A DNA stretch of 64,000 bases from Gliomastix tumulicola (GCA_001599755.1 BCHX01000002.1:62001-126000), one strand, 5' to 3'. Shown: positions 25,735 to 36,740, counted from the stretch's first letter. Numbers and translations are program-made. The notes: generated by a model from the sequence alone, not told the origin.

Positions 25735-27064
25735 ATGCCAGACACTCAGATCATCTCCCACGACGAGGCCCGTCGCCATGCCTTCGACGCGGTCCTTCAC
25801 CGCCAGTCCAACAAGTCGGTTGGCGGCGTCAGCGCACTCGTCGGAAAGGACACCAAAGCCTACGAAGCCGCGTCCAAAGAGTACTTCCAGTACTGGGACG
25901 ACAAGAAGGCCGAGGACGAGACCGAGCAGGTCAGGCAGGAGAGGACTGAGAACTACACCACCATCACGCGGCAGTGAGTGCTCAACTTTGCGAGAGGACA
26001 AGAAAAAGATAGAATGCAACCGCTGACTTATCCGACATAGATACTACAACCTTGCTACGGACCTCTACGAGTACGGCTGGAGCCAGTGCTTCCACTTCTG
26101 CCGCTTTGCCTACGGCGAGACGTTCCACCGCGCCATCGCCCGCCACGAACACTACATCGCTCATAGCATGTCTCTACGTCCCGGAATGCGTGTACTCGAC
26201 GTTGGCTGCGGTGTTGGTGGCCCTGCCCGCGAGATCGCCAAGTTCTCTCGCGTTGCGCACATCACCGGCCTGAACCTCAACGAGTACCAGGTTTCGCGAG
26301 CGAATAACTACGCCCAGCGGGAGGGCCTGGCCAACCGGCTTGACTTTGTCCAGGGAGACTTCATGGTATGAGATAAGATACCCCTTTCACCTGCTACTCT
26401 GGTTTAGGAGATGATGGCATTGGACGCGGCTGACCTGGCATAGGATATCCCCTTCCCCGACAACTCCTTCGACGCAGTCTACGCCATCGAGGCGACCTGC
26501 CACGCCCCTTCCCTCAAGGGCGTCTACTCCGAGATCTTCCGCGTCCTCAAGCCCGGCGGCGTCTTCGGCGTCTACGAGTGGCTGATGACGGATGCCTACG
26601 ATGACGACGACCTCGACCACCGCCGCATTCGTCTTGCTATCGAGCAAGGAGACGGCATCGCGCGCATGTTCAGCAGGAAGGACGGCATCGCCGCCATCCA
26701 GGATGCTGGCTTTGATCTTGAACACCACGAGGACCTCGCCGCCCCGGCCGCTAGCGCTACGTCAGCTTCGTCCTCGGACCTCGACGCTGCGCCGTGGTAC
26801 TGGCCCTTGTCCAGCGACTTCCGATACGCGCAGACCCTGGGAGACCTGCTCACCGTGGCGAGGATGAACAGATGGGGGAGAGTCGTCGCGCACAACATGT
26901 TCAGCGTCATGGAGGCGCTGTGGCTTGCGCCGCGCGGCACCAGGAAGACGGCCGAGAGTCTTGGCCAGGCAGCCGATGCGCTCGTGGAGGGCGGCAGGAG
27001 GGGCCTGTTCACGCCCATGTATCTCATGGTCGGGAGGAAGCCTGGCCCTGTGCAGAGCGAGTAA
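25735..27064 (+). CDS. erg6: Sterol 24-C-methyltransferase (Erg6)
   Basis: Three exons, 25,735-25,973, 26,041-26,365 and 26,444-27,064, give about 394 residues. Erg6 adds the C-24 methyl group to zymosterol or lanosterol-type substrates using S-adenosylmethionine, at the endoplasmic reticulum or lipid droplets, in ergosterol synthesis. Seen directly: the SAM-binding motif VLDVGCGVGGPAREI (residues 131-145), the sterol-binding segment YEYGWSQCFHFCRF (about 89-102), the ATCHAP signature and a C-terminal TPMYLMVGRKP. Upstream ATGs are absent; the chosen ATG follows a TATA-like element. The post-motif-I segment reads GLNLNEYQ, where most Erg6 proteins have more Asn, so a second erg6 paralogue elsewhere in the genome is possible. 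It converges with the dioxygenase gene, about 190 bp away. Confidence 0.92.
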
Positions 27065-27258
27065 GATAATAATATTGTGCTACACATTTCATAGAGTATT
27101 ATTGTATTACTGCATTGGGGAGGATGTTTGGTTGGAAGTGAGGTAGGTAGCATAGGAAAGACATTTTCTGATTTCAATTTTGCTTGCTAAATTTGTTACA
27201 CAACAATCCCATCCCTCTTCACGCCCAAGCCCTTGATCAGCCTTTGATCAGCCTTTGG

Positions 27259-28549
27259 TCAGCCCTTGAAGGGCGTCTCGAACGGCCTCTCGGCCTGGGG
27301 CGTGATGCGCGCGAGGTGCCTCCTCTGGCCGCTCTCCCAGTCGACCAGGGCGCTGTGCTGCGTGACTCTGTTGTCCCAGACGACGACGGTGCCCGCCTCC
27401 CACTTGACGCGGGCCTGGAAGTCAGCGCCGTACGCAAGGTGGTCGTAGAGGAACTTGAGCAGCGCGTCGGACTCCTCCTTCTTGAGGCCGACGATCTCGC
27501 GGGTGACTTGAGCAACACGTTTAGTTAGCAATGGGGTTCTTAGGTATATGAGTGAGCGACGGACGACGGAGGGGGGCAATGCTTACACTGGGGGTTGACG
27601 TAGAGCGCCTTGTCGCCGGTGGCAGGATGCGTCCGGACAATGGGATGCTCGTTGATGACGGGGTCGCGCCGCTTGATGCTGCCCCGGGCGGCAGCGGCGT
27701 TGACCTGCTCGACGCCCGAGTGCGTGGCCTTGAGGCCGTGGAGACGCTCCTGGAACAGCGGGCTCAGCCGCTTGTAGGCCGTGACGGCGTCAACGAAGAG
27801 CGTGTCGCCGCCCGTGTCCGGCCCGTCGAGGATGTAGAGGAACGTGGTGCCGGGGGGCTGCCTCTCGTACGAGACGTCCGAGTGCCAGGCCACGGAGCTG
27901 GTCCTCGCCTCGAAGAAGGAGCGCCAGCCCTGGTCTCCGGCGCCGCGGTGCACGAGATGCACCTCCGGGTGGCCCTCGGGAGAGCCCGAGGTAGGGTGGA
28001 TGTGGTGACGGCCGAAGTAGCCGCCGTACTCTAGAGCCTCGGAGATGGGCAGGTCGGCAAAGTCCTGGTCGCGGAAGGCGACGACCTTGCGCTCGGCGAC
28101 GAGGCGGGCGAGCTCGTCCTTGCCGGCATCGTTCAGGCTGGTGAGCTGGACGCCGCGAACCTCGGTGCCGATGGTGGGCGTGAGGTGGTTGATAGTGGCG
28201 TCGCTGGGGAGGAGGTTGGGGAAGGACGTGTCGGCGTCCTTGCCGTGCTCATAGTGCTCGAAGTCCTCGAGGGGAGGGTACTTCTGCTCTGGGTTCCAGG
28301 TAGGGAGATAGTTGGGGTACTGCCGTCATGTTAGATACACACACACCTTTCTTGCGTGTCATCGATCATGTCTGTACATACCTTGGCCGCAGGCTGTCCC
28401 GTCTTGCCTTCCTCGACCTCCCGGTCGACACGGGTCGTATCAATCTCCTTGTAGGGGGTGAGGTGCACCTTGAAGGGGAGGGGCTTGTTGGCCACCTCCT
28501 GCGCCACCGCAGGGGTGGTGGTGGTTGTCTCGACTGCTGACGGAGCCAT
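27259..28549 (-). CDS. Fe(II)/2-oxoglutarate-dependent sulfonate (taurine-type) dioxygenase
   Basis: Three exons on the - strand, 28,549-28,382, 28,319-27,587 and 27,506-27,259, give about 382 residues. At the second junction a GTAAGC donor joins PQ to FTREIVGL, restoring the conserved frame. The TauD/Jlp1 family releases sulfite from taurine or other alkyl sulfonates, letting fungi use sulfonates as a sulfur source. The iron facial triad is visible: His202-x-Asp204 in VAWHSDVSYE and His351 in RVTQHSA; Arg at about 367 in ARITPQAERP binds 2-oxoglutarate. The segments GTEVRGVQL and VAERKVVAFRDQDF are family landmarks. There is no targeting signal, so it is probably cytosolic. A TATA-like box (rc of CTTTTATATC, 28,672-28,684) lies about 125 nt upstream. 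Substrate preference cannot be told from sequence. Confidence 0.92.
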
Positions 28550-29605
28550 GGCTGATAATGGACGAGGCCGGTAGATACTAGACTGAGAAAGTCTCGCTGG
28601 TCTCGCTATGGTCTGAAGAGTTGGTGTGGAAGATGATCGAGGTCAAGCCCGGGCGAGGCGAGCGACTGTTCCCCTTTTATATCATCTTGGCCCCCCTTCT
28701 CCGGATCATCGGACGGTTTTCACTGCTGCTGATAAAGAAGTTGGACCCCGCGATGACATGCACCGCCGCTCAGATTGCGGAATGTCGACTCTGTGGCCAA
28801 TCAAAGGGGGAAACAAAGGCGAGGAGTGAGAGAAGTGTCGGCAGTCGGTGTAAGTGGATCAGGAAGATGGCGTCCACCGCGATGGTGATGACGAGCAAGG
28901 CTTCTTGTGTCTCCGTAGAGTTGCCTGAGCCCCTGAGCCACTGAGCCACTGATTGATAGCAGCGGGCGGACGGGCGCAACTAGAGTTGTAGAGGCTAGGG
29001 GCAGGCCGGAGAGAGGAGCCGAGAAGTGCGGAGGGAAAGTCTGTGTGTCTGTGTGCCTGTGGCGAGGCAGAGTTGATGCTATCATGTGGGTGCATCACGC
29101 AATCCCCCACGACATCTGGACGGACACAGAGTGTGCATTATGCGCCTGTGGTGTGCGATGTCGGAAGTCGCGTCTGAGCACGCCATTATCAGCGTGATTC
29201 GTCCAAGATAAGATGTCGACACAATATATATGGATGTCGACGCCCTCGAGTGCTGTTCACTTTGGAAATTGTCCGAGGCGGTCCAAACGAGCGTGAAGCC
29301 CGACACCCGAATTGTCCCTCTGGCTAGCTCACGGGTTCTGGTGCAGATGTCGAGATATCGTGCTCATGCGCTGTGGTGTTGCTGCCTCGTGTGAGAGGTG
29401 GTATGCTCTAACCGTTGGATTTCTCCATGAAAACGAGTCTGCTGGGAGTTCTTGCGTGCGAGAGGGCAAGAATCTGGGGATGAGTAAGAAGAGGAGCAAG
29501 AAGAGGAGAAGATTGCCTGGGAAAATGCGGGCTTGGTTGGTGTTGGGATGAATGCCGGTCAGGTCTGTTCTCTCCAGATCCCGTCTCGTCCCTTTCCAGG
29601 TTGTC

Positions 29606-29615
29606 TTATCTTATC
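29606..29615 (-). promoter_or_regulatory. Tandem GATA-factor (AreA/NIT2-type) sites
   Basis: Read on the - strand the sequence is CGATAAGATAAG, two overlapping matches to HGATAR. Closely spaced GATA pairs are what fungal nitrogen regulators bind best. The site lies in the shared upstream region of two nitrogen/sulfur-related genes. Function is inferred. Confidence 0.45.
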
Positions 29616-30830
29616 GGTAGCAGCCTGAAATGCCCTGAAGAGACCCATGGATAAGCAAATTTTAGTGGGGCCCACCGCCCGTAACTGCTGCAGTGGACCA
29701 CTAAATGCGGGCGGTCTATATCAGTGGTGGGCGGGTAGGTGAAGAAAAGCTTCAGCCACATGCCCACCTAAACTTTGCGTCTCAATGCTCAAGTATTTCG
29801 TCGGCCATGTGGTGGGCTTGCTTCAAGAGATTTGAAGAGCAGCCCGAGCACGGCACAGCAGTTCAAGAACCAGGAGGAAGAGTGACAATGGGCTCCTCGG
29901 ATCCGGTCGCTGCTGCACGGGAAACCGGTTATTCGCACGCTGCTTTACACGAGGAAATCACCGACATAGGCTAACCGCGGCGGAGATGCAGGCAGAGCTA
30001 GAGCTGTGTGTGCAGCCCGTGACTCACATTACAAATGGAAGACCTGTCATTCACTGACGAGGCTCCCTGTCCTGACCGCCCCCCCATCCCATCCCGGTGA
30101 ATGAATGCATGCATGTGGCTCGTGTCGGTAGGATGGACCCCGAATGGGACCTCCCGAGATGACACACTGGCAGAAAAACATCGGCCACTTGACGGGTTGC
30201 CGAATAGGTACGGGTAGGCTATCTTGTCACTTGTGCGCTTGTGCGTGCGTCAATTCTCGCTCCAGGGGACATCCCAAGCTACCCACTGGCTCGGGTTCAT
30301 TCACTGTTGGGGGGCGGGCAGCGGGATGAAGAATGACGGGCATCTCACCCGCAATCAATATTTCCAGGTTTTCTCCCCCCCCAAAGTCCTCACTCGCGAG
30401 CTCAAAGCTGTGCCCGGCGGCCGTATTCCCAGCCTCGGAGTCTGTGAGACCCTGAGCACAGTCCCTGCAATGGAGATCCCTCTCATGGGGAGTCCCTGTC
30501 GGTGTGACGCACTCCTTGTCCCATGTTCCATGTCTTCACACCAGTTCACGGGCGGTGTAGCCCTGACGGGAACAACCGGAGAGCTAGAAGAGACGGTGTC
30601 GAGCTAAGGTGTCGCCAGAAGAAGCAAAGAAGCCTCCAGATGAGGAGAGAGAGAAGAAGGAATGCAGAAAAAAAAGGCACAGAAAAACTTTAACAGAGGG
30701 GAAATCATACGATTTCTGCAGCACCTCTCCCACACCAGTGACCGCACACCTTCTGACCAGCACCCTTGTACGACTTTGTTCTGGGTCTAGTTAGGGATCC
30801 CAGATCCTTGGTGGGCTAGGCCAAGGGAAA

Positions 30831-30845
30831 TGATATGTCATATCA
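30831..30845. promoter_or_regulatory. Perfect 15-nt palindrome upstream of the flavohaemoglobin gene
   Basis: TGATATG-T-CATATCA has two 7-nt arms that are exact reverse complements around a single T. Each arm holds a GATA core, facing opposite ways. It lies about 290 nt before the flavohaemoglobin ATG and could bind a dimeric regulator. Confidence 0.35.
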
Positions 30846-31039
30846 GATTTTGCCGCCACCCCGTGTCAGCAAAAATCAAACTGGACTGGAATGACCAAGG
30901 GACATCGTGGCTCCCGAGCCCGAGCCCGAAACGTTCTTTTTTTTCTTCTTCTTCTGAAAAATCATCCGAGTTTCGATTTTCCCGCACCCGAGACTCTCCG
31001 TACGAGGTGCTACTTGAGACGAATCGACTGACTGACCGC

Positions 31040-31047
31040 CCGCGGAG
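31040..31047 (-). promoter_or_regulatory. NirA-type nitrate-response site
   Basis: CCGCGGAG on the + strand is CTCCGCGG on the - strand, matching the Aspergillus NirA consensus CTCCGHGG. It also matches seven of eight bases of the NIT4 octamer. It lies 85 nt before the flavohaemoglobin ATG. Fungal flavohaemoglobin genes are known nitrate/NO-responsive targets, so the placement is suggestive, but an 8-nt match can arise by chance. Confidence 0.4.
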
Positions 31048-31131
31048 ATACACGCCCTGGTCATACGAGCCCTCCACTGGCTGCTCTAAAAAGAGGCCGA
31101 CACCCGCACGCACCCTGCCCAGAGGGCACAG

Positions 31132-32448
31132 ATGGACACCATGTCTCGCTTCTTCAGAAGGAAAAAGGACAAGGAAAAGGAGATGTCTCTGACCAAGGCG
31201 CAGACCGACCTCATCCGGGGCTCCGTCCCTCTGCTCCGCGAGCAGGGCGAGACCATTGCCCGTCTTTTCTACGGCGACATGCTGACGCAGCGACCGGACC
31301 TCAAGAGCGTCTTCAACTCGGCCAACCAGCAGAACGGCACGCAGCCCCGCGCCCTGGCCTCGCTCGTCCTCGCCTTCGCCGCCAACGTCGGCGATCTGAG
31401 CACGCTGGTGCCTCGCCTCGAGCGCGTCTGCCAGAAGCACTGCTCCCTGGGCATCCACCCGGACCAGTACGAGATCGTCGGCCAGTATCTTCTCGGCGCG
31501 TTCGCCCAGGTCCTCGGCGCCGACGCCTGGACGACGGAGCTGCACGAGGCCTGGGCCAAGGCCTACACCATGCTGGCCAAGATCTTCATCAGCAGGGAGG
31601 CGCAGCTGTACCGCCAATTCGGCCGCTGGACGGGCTGGCGATCCCTGCGCATCTCGCAGAAGATTGCCGAGGGGGACGACATCTACTCCTTCCACCTGGA
31701 GCCGCCCGCCGGCGCCGACAAGCTGCCTCACTTCCAACCGGGCCAGTACGTCTCGGTCCGCGTCAACGTGCCCTCGATCGGCCACCTGCAGTCGCGGCAG
31801 TACTCGCTCTCCGACCACCCCTCCACGCAGCACTACCGCATCAGCGTCAAGCGCGACCGCGGCGTCCACGTCGGCGGCGGCATCGAGGCCTTCCAGCTGA
31901 AGCCCGGCCTGGTGTCCAACCTCCTCATCGAGGGCTACAACGTCGGCGACATGCTCGAGGTCTCGCACCCGGCCGGTGTCTTCGCCTTCGACGCGGCCGT
32001 CAGCAGCAGCACCGTGCCCCTGGTCCTCATCTCGGCCGGCTCGGGCGTCACGCCCCTCATGTCCATCCTCAACACCGCCGTCGAGGAGGAGCGTGATGCC
32101 GCCCGGCCCATCAGCTGGATCCAGTGCTCGGCCGGCGCGGCCGCCTTCGAGGACCACGTCAGAGGACTGGCAGCCGCGCGCCCGGGGCTCACCACGTATT
32201 TCTGGCAGAGCAGGGCCGCCGACATGGACTACAGGAATGGCACGGCGAGGGCCCAGGGCATGCGGTTGGATCTCGAACGGCTGGACCCGACCCTGCTTCA
32301 CCTCGAGCACGGCTCGACCGAGTACTACATCTGCGGCCCCGAGACCTTCATCCACGACATGTCCAAGACCCTGATCACCAGAGGGGTGAGCCCGAACCGT
32401 GTTAAGTACGAGTGGTTCGGCACGGGAGACAAGGAGTTCAAGGCTTAA
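31132..32448 (+). CDS. fhb: Flavohaemoglobin (nitric oxide dioxygenase)
   Basis: A single exon of 438 codons. The enzyme oxidises nitric oxide to nitrate using O2 and NAD(P)H, protecting the cell from NO made by itself or by a host. Residues about 18-160 form a globin fold: Tyr47 in ARLFYGDM is the B10 residue, Phe61 the CD1 residue, and His103 in QKHCSLGI the proximal haem ligand. The FAD-binding domain follows (RQYSLSDH, about 223-230), then the NAD(P)H domain with LISAGSGVTPLMSIL and the C-terminal YICGPETF signature. The first ATG gives a basic extension (MDTMSRFFRRKKDKEKEM) before the globin; a start at Met18 would give the usual family length, so dual starts or targeting are possible. 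No intron is present, unlike most genes here. Confidence 0.93.
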   Translation: MDTMSRFFRRKKDKEKEMSLTKAQTDLIRGSVPLLREQGETIARLFYGDMLTQRPDLKSVFNSANQQNGTQPRALASLVLAFAANVGDLSTLVPRLERVCQKHCSLGIHPDQYEIVGQYLLGAFAQVLGADAWTTELHEAWAKAYTMLAKIFISREAQLYRQFGRWTGWRSLRISQKIAEGDDIYSFHLEPPAGADKLPHFQPGQYVSVRVNVPSIGHLQSRQYSLSDHPSTQHYRISVKRDRGVHVGGGIEAFQLKPGLVSNLLIEGYNVGDMLEVSHPAGVFAFDAAVSSSTVPLVLISAGSGVTPLMSILNTAVEEERDAARPISWIQCSAGAAAFEDHVRGLAAARPGLTTYFWQSRAADMDYRNGTARAQGMRLDLERLDPTLLHLEHGSTEYYICGPETFIHDMSKTLITRGVSPNRVKYEWFGTGDKEFKA

Positions 32449-32782
32449 TTAGGTACGATCTCACTCAGCAAGACGTACGTACGGGAGGAGGGGCGCAGGC
32501 AAATGGGCCCTTTCTGTTTGCCTCGTATCATGACAACTGTGATTCTATTTGTATACTTATACTTTGGGAGGAACGGAAAATGGGAAATGGGATGGCACAG
32601 GGACAGACAGACAGATAGACTTGACGGTGAGACCGTGGTAAACTCAGCTTATACCATTCGCATAATGATTTCCTATAGAACTATACTGCGCATCTCCGAT
32701 CCCCTCCGCTCTCATGATATGTCCAATCAATCATTGACACTCTGATGTCGCTTGGTTATACGGCAAGATGCACTGTGCGATA
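32449..32782. other. Convergent 3' intergenic region
   Basis: It lies between the convergent flavohaemoglobin gene and the F-box/DUF7600-type gene. It holds only 3'UTR-like sequence and a short ACAGACAGACAGATAGAC tandem near 32,602. Confidence 0.5.
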
Positions 32783-35412
32783 CTAGAGCGGGTCAACATG
32801 CTCGGATATCACTCCAAACTTCTGAAGAGCGGAAGGATGAGCAGGATCCAGTCCCTATGGTCGAATGATCAGTCAACACAATCACGCGAAGAATACACAC
32901 ACACGCCCAACGCCCGTCGCTACTTACTTGAGTGGCGTAAAATCCGGTGATGACCGTCCTACCGTCAATCTTGACCCTTTGTTTACGCATATATACTGCC
33001 CCTTCCTTGGCAAAGACACACGATCTGCCTGTATTGGTATAGATCTGATAACGCATCACTCAAAAGTGAGTCACCACGAGTCCTCAAGTAGCTGGCAGAG
33101 AGAGAGAGAGAGAGAGAGAGAGTGGCTGGAGACGCACCTGGATAGTGTAGAAGTCGTTTTCCGCGACGGCGTCATCCGCATTCAGCGACATGTCGAACAA
33201 AAGATCAATCGCACTGATCCTCTCACCCTCATATCCGCCAATACGGAAGTTGACTTCATCGCCCTCTACAAGGTCTTCCCTTGGTGAACCACCAAACAGG
33301 ACCCTCGTCAGTGTTGCCGTGGGATTCCCAGAGTCCACGTTGTAGACAAACGAAATCTGCTGTAGACGGCCATTGAGGATGGAGGCTCCGATGCCGCAAA
33401 GATATCGGAGGTGTTCACCTTGGGGTCCGCCAAAATGCCGCCATAGAAAAGGTCGATATGCGAGTCCGGAATCGTAGAACGCGTATCCCATCGAGGAGAC
33501 ATTGAGGGAAAGACCCCATGATGGGACATCTATACACCAGATAGCCGAATCTCTCAAGAGCTCATCGTCGTTTCGTGTTTCAGGTCCAAGAGACTCCGCC
33601 CCCAAGCTGACGAGCTTGAACCCCTGCATGTGCGCCAGTTAGCGGCCATGACGATAGATCTAGAGAGATGGGACAAAGAAGGGGAGGGGGGAGGGGGGGC
33701 TGACATCGAGACCTGCAGTAAGATGAGTGATGGGAGCTTGAAATACTAGGCGATGCGTTTTTGAATAAACGTTTGCATCTCCAAACCAAGTCATAGAGCC
33801 ACTACCGTCGCGGAGGATGAACTGTAGAGCTTGGATCCCCTCAATGGTTAAGCAGACTCGAATTCCATGCAACGATGCACCGAGTACCCCGAGCTCCATG
33901 GACTGGAATCTTGGACTTTGGTAACCCACCGTCCTCGCCAGAGTACCTTGATCGCCTCGCCCGATCAGCCTGAGGCCAGAAACAAAGCACGTCGGCTCAA
34001 CAGTGCTGAAGTAGACGGTAATAGAAGACAGGAACTCGGGTACTGCCATAGTCTGGCTGCGTAGCTGTCGACAGCCCTGTGTGAAACGTTGGTCGTTCCC
34101 CTGGTAGTCCCAGTACGGAAACATCTCGCCGGCGACCAAGCGTCTCTGCCCAATCACGTTCCACTCCTCCTCGCTAGCGGTGTCGGAGTCCGATTCAGAC
34201 GGTCCTACAGAGTCAACACCCTGTCTGGGGCCGATGAACCTCGTAATGATTTGAACCAAGTCCCAAATCCGAGATTTGTTTGCCAGTACCCCGGGTAGAA
34301 TTCCTTTTTCGGTCAGATGGTAGAGTTCCGACCAGCTCATCGTGCGTCTGAAGCCTTCAGGGGCTTGTGGCAACCAAGTTTGAGCTTCAGAGAGCCAACC
34401 GCGCTCTCCATGTGGTTCGAAGACTCGCTGCCATAGTCGTTGTTGGGTCCAAACATGGAAGAACGCCAACGAGACGACGGCTAGATTTGTAACGTCCTCG
34501 ATGGGGAGAAACTCTGCGATCAAGAAGCAAATCTCAGGAGGTAAAGTGCATGTGAAGCAGTCCTCTGGCGATGGAACTATGGTCGGAAGGCTCCCCGACC
34601 GTGTAAGAACGTGAGGCTCAGAGATTTCTTCATGTTCGGGTATCCATGTAGACACGGCCCGAAACAGCCGGGTAGCCCGGTATGAAGCTCTCTCGCCGAG
34701 GGGATCGCATGAACTCACTCTACGCCAGATTCGTACAGAAAAGCGCTTGTCCCAGGGAAAGATTGGATTCTCGAGGGCCATCATGCCGCCATAATCGTGG
34801 CCCCAATCCAAAAGCTCTGTGCCAGGGTAGGTCGGGGTTGATCGGCAGGCTTCCTAAAGCAGATGGATAGATCGATCGTCGGAAACATCGGTCCAGCGTT
34901 GAAGTAATGACCAGCAAGAATCGTGGCAAGGAAAGTCCATTTCGAGACGCAGGGCAGTGTCCTGCTCGGCACTATCGTCCTCGGCAGTGTCCAAAGGGAC
35001 TCTCAATGAATCTCCCATACCGATTTGATGAATGCTCAAGCGTGAGAGCGTGGCTTGATTGCTGCCTCGTGGCCCGCAGACTTGAGGAGTCGGGCGAGTT
35101 AGCATCCTAATCCATATGGTGAAACGATCGTGCGTGAAAAGGCAACAGGTCGCGCGACGTACTGACTCGAAAGGTGGCGAGCCACTCTTTACCTGGCCAG
35201 TTCAGAACTCGGATGTGACGGCCGCAAATGAAACAGCGCGGTCCCTCTATCCTGTTGGGGTCATTGATGGGATTATTGACGGGATGGCCGGCGGGAAGAA
35301 CGATGTTAATAAAGCCATCTTCGATGGTGATGTTGACGAGATCATTGCTATGTTCGAGCTCATCGAGCATCATGTCGACGTCACCAAAATCGGCGTCATC
35401 TATGACATCCAT
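32783..35412 (-). pseudogene. F-box protein of the fungal DUF7600 type, interrupted by one in-frame TAG
   Basis: Five exons on the - strand: 35,412-35,163, 35,080-33,705, 33,623-33,138, 33,044-32,928 and 32,854-32,783. All junctions keep phase; the first intron has GTACGT and a CTAAC branch point. The frame is 767 codons. Visible in order: an acidic N-terminus, a zinc-finger-like CFICG (about residue 60), FPCHDSCWSLL, the WGHDYGG signature (about 175-181), an F-box (TLPPEICFLIAEFLPIEDV, about 262-285) and a beta-rich C-terminal region ending KFGVISE. Codon 159 is TAG (34,854-34,856), between HLL and EACRSTP, in a conserved stretch; the frame is open on both sides and no in-phase intron of normal length removes it. 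F-box proteins choose substrates for SCF ubiquitin ligases. It is either a recent null allele, a readthrough case or a base error. Intron 3 contains a (GA)n repeat. Confidence 0.75.
33097..33121. repeat. (GA)n microsatellite inside an intron
   Basis: About twelve GA units at 33,097-33,121 lie within the third intron (33,045-33,137) of the F-box/DUF7600-type gene, on the - strand a CT tract that may act as a polypyrimidine element. Length polymorphism is expected. Confidence 0.8.
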
Positions 35413-35891
35413 GATTGGGCCGTGAGTACTGGCTAATAATGGGGAGAACGTGAATGCTGGAGGGGTGGTAGCGAGAACGAGTGTATGTATGCATGTGTGT
35501 GTGTGCGTGGGAGAGATATAGCGAGGGAGAGAGAGAAAGAGAGAGAGCCTCAACGTCGAGCGTGTTGACGAGCTTTGCGAGGCAGGAGCGGGCAGAAATT
35601 GGTGTTTACATAATTTGAGGCATGTAAGGTAGGCACTACTATACCTAAGTACTACTTAATAGGTAAGTAGGTAAGTAGGTAGGTATCTCATGCGCCTTGA
35701 AGGGAAGGCGAAAGCCAGCACAAACTTCCGTAGCAGTTGTCGCCCAATGCCCAGGTACAAATGGATTTGCGGACGAACCTGGAATCGAGTGCACTCAGTC
35801 GTAGGCAGGCATTGTCCCCCGTTTTCTCAAGGAAGCATCTCATCGTCATGATCATAACCTCCGGTGACAATGCCCATCACAAACCCCTCAG
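35413..35891. other. Intergenic region with short tandem repeats
   Basis: It lies between the F-box/DUF7600-type gene start and the Pex11 gene stop, both on the - strand. It contains a GT/AT-rich simple repeat (35,480-35,505), a GA-rich tract (35,521-35,548) and a GTAAGTAG-type tandem (35,658-35,684). No gene is seen. Confidence 0.5.
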
Positions 35892-36740
35892 TTAGCCTAT
35901 TTCCCTCCCACAACGCTCCCATACGTCGTACCCCGTCAGTGCACTCGTGATTGTCATTGCCAGACCAAGGGTAAGTGGCTCTGCGTGAATCCAGCCGATG
36001 ATACTCCCTGGAAGCGGGAGATCCAGAACATTCGCCACGAGCTTGCGAAGATGAGCCCTCGCAGCCTTTTCCAAGCCTTGCTTCTTCTCCCACTCCTTGC
36101 CCTGCTTCTCTGCCTTCGTCTTTTTCCAGAGTTGGCTCCCCTTTTCATCTTCTTCTTGGCCTTCGGAGCCGTTCGCTAGTCGCGCAGATTGTGTTGCCAG
36201 CTCTCGACGTGCCATGGACAGGCGCAGACCGCTTGCGATAGCGCCGCAGACAAGCGCCAAAAACCAGCATCGCTGCGACTCTATCTTGAGTATTCTCTCA
36301 TATTCGGGCGTCCAGATGGTGAGCCCGTCGATCTGTAAAGCTTCAACAATGGTGACCGCTTCCAAGAGGAAGTACAGTCCGTTGAAGGTGTTCGCCAAGA
36401 CATCAAGGTACGTCTCGCTAGTGAGCGATTGAGGTCGTGAGACCAGGGTATAGGCTGCATGAAACGGATCCAGGAATCGGAATAGCCGAATCAAGCGGCG
36501 GGCAAGGTTGAGACGACCGCGAAGCTGGGAAAGAGGTATCTCAAGTGAGCCTTTGCTCACTGCTGTGACAATGAGGGAAATCATGACTTGCGTCAAACCC
36601 TGTAGGAATCGAAAGATGCGTTCAAGTCCGTCTAGCATGCACGATTGTCTAGTCAGAGCTCTGGCATCTGTATTGCTCGTGCCTCACTTACAGGCGTCGG
36701 TGGTGAAGCGGCGAAGCTGGGCAAATTTGTTCGAGGCCAT
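35892..36740 (-). CDS. pex11: Peroxisomal membrane protein Pex11 family
   Basis: Two exons on the - strand, 36,740-36,692 and 36,631-35,892, give about 262 residues. A short first exon encodes MASNKFAQLRRFTTDA and splices (GTAAGT donor, GCTAG acceptor) into YGLERIFRFLQGLTQ, the Pex11 start. Pex11 proteins bend and elongate the peroxisomal membrane before fission. Visible features are the amphipathic N-terminal helices, the LARRLIRLFRFLDPFHAAY segment (about 63-80), a hydrophobic segment around residues 135-155, a Lys/Glu-rich loop (about 170-210) and a C-terminal hydrophobic segment (LTLGLAMTITSALTGYDVW). Divergence suggests a Pex11B/C-type paralogue rather than the main Pex11. Confidence 0.85.

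Larger units (their letters stand above)
28550..31131. promoter_or_regulatory. 2.6-kb divergent intergenic region between the dioxygenase and flavohaemoglobin genes
   Basis: There is no supported gene; the frames here lack domains. It separates two divergently transcribed metabolic genes. Seen: tandem GATA sites (TTATCTTATC, 29,606-29,615), another GATAAGAT (29,207-29,214), a perfect 15-nt palindrome TGATATGTCATATCA (30,831-30,845), and CCGCGGAG (31,040-31,047), whose complement CTCCGCGG fits the NirA consensus CTCCGHGG. A pyrimidine tract at 30,934-30,957 precedes the flavohaemoglobin start. Confidence 0.5.

Noticed and set aside
30838..32355. 505-codon open frame on the - strand across the flavohaemoglobin gene
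   Set aside because: It is antisense to a clear flavohaemoglobin gene; its length reflects high GC codon use, and it shows no domain.
34835..34895. A possible 58-nt intron removing the TAG of the F-box/DUF7600-type gene
   Set aside because: Its GTCATT donor is weak, the phases do not match, and it would remove part of the conserved CW-LL segment.
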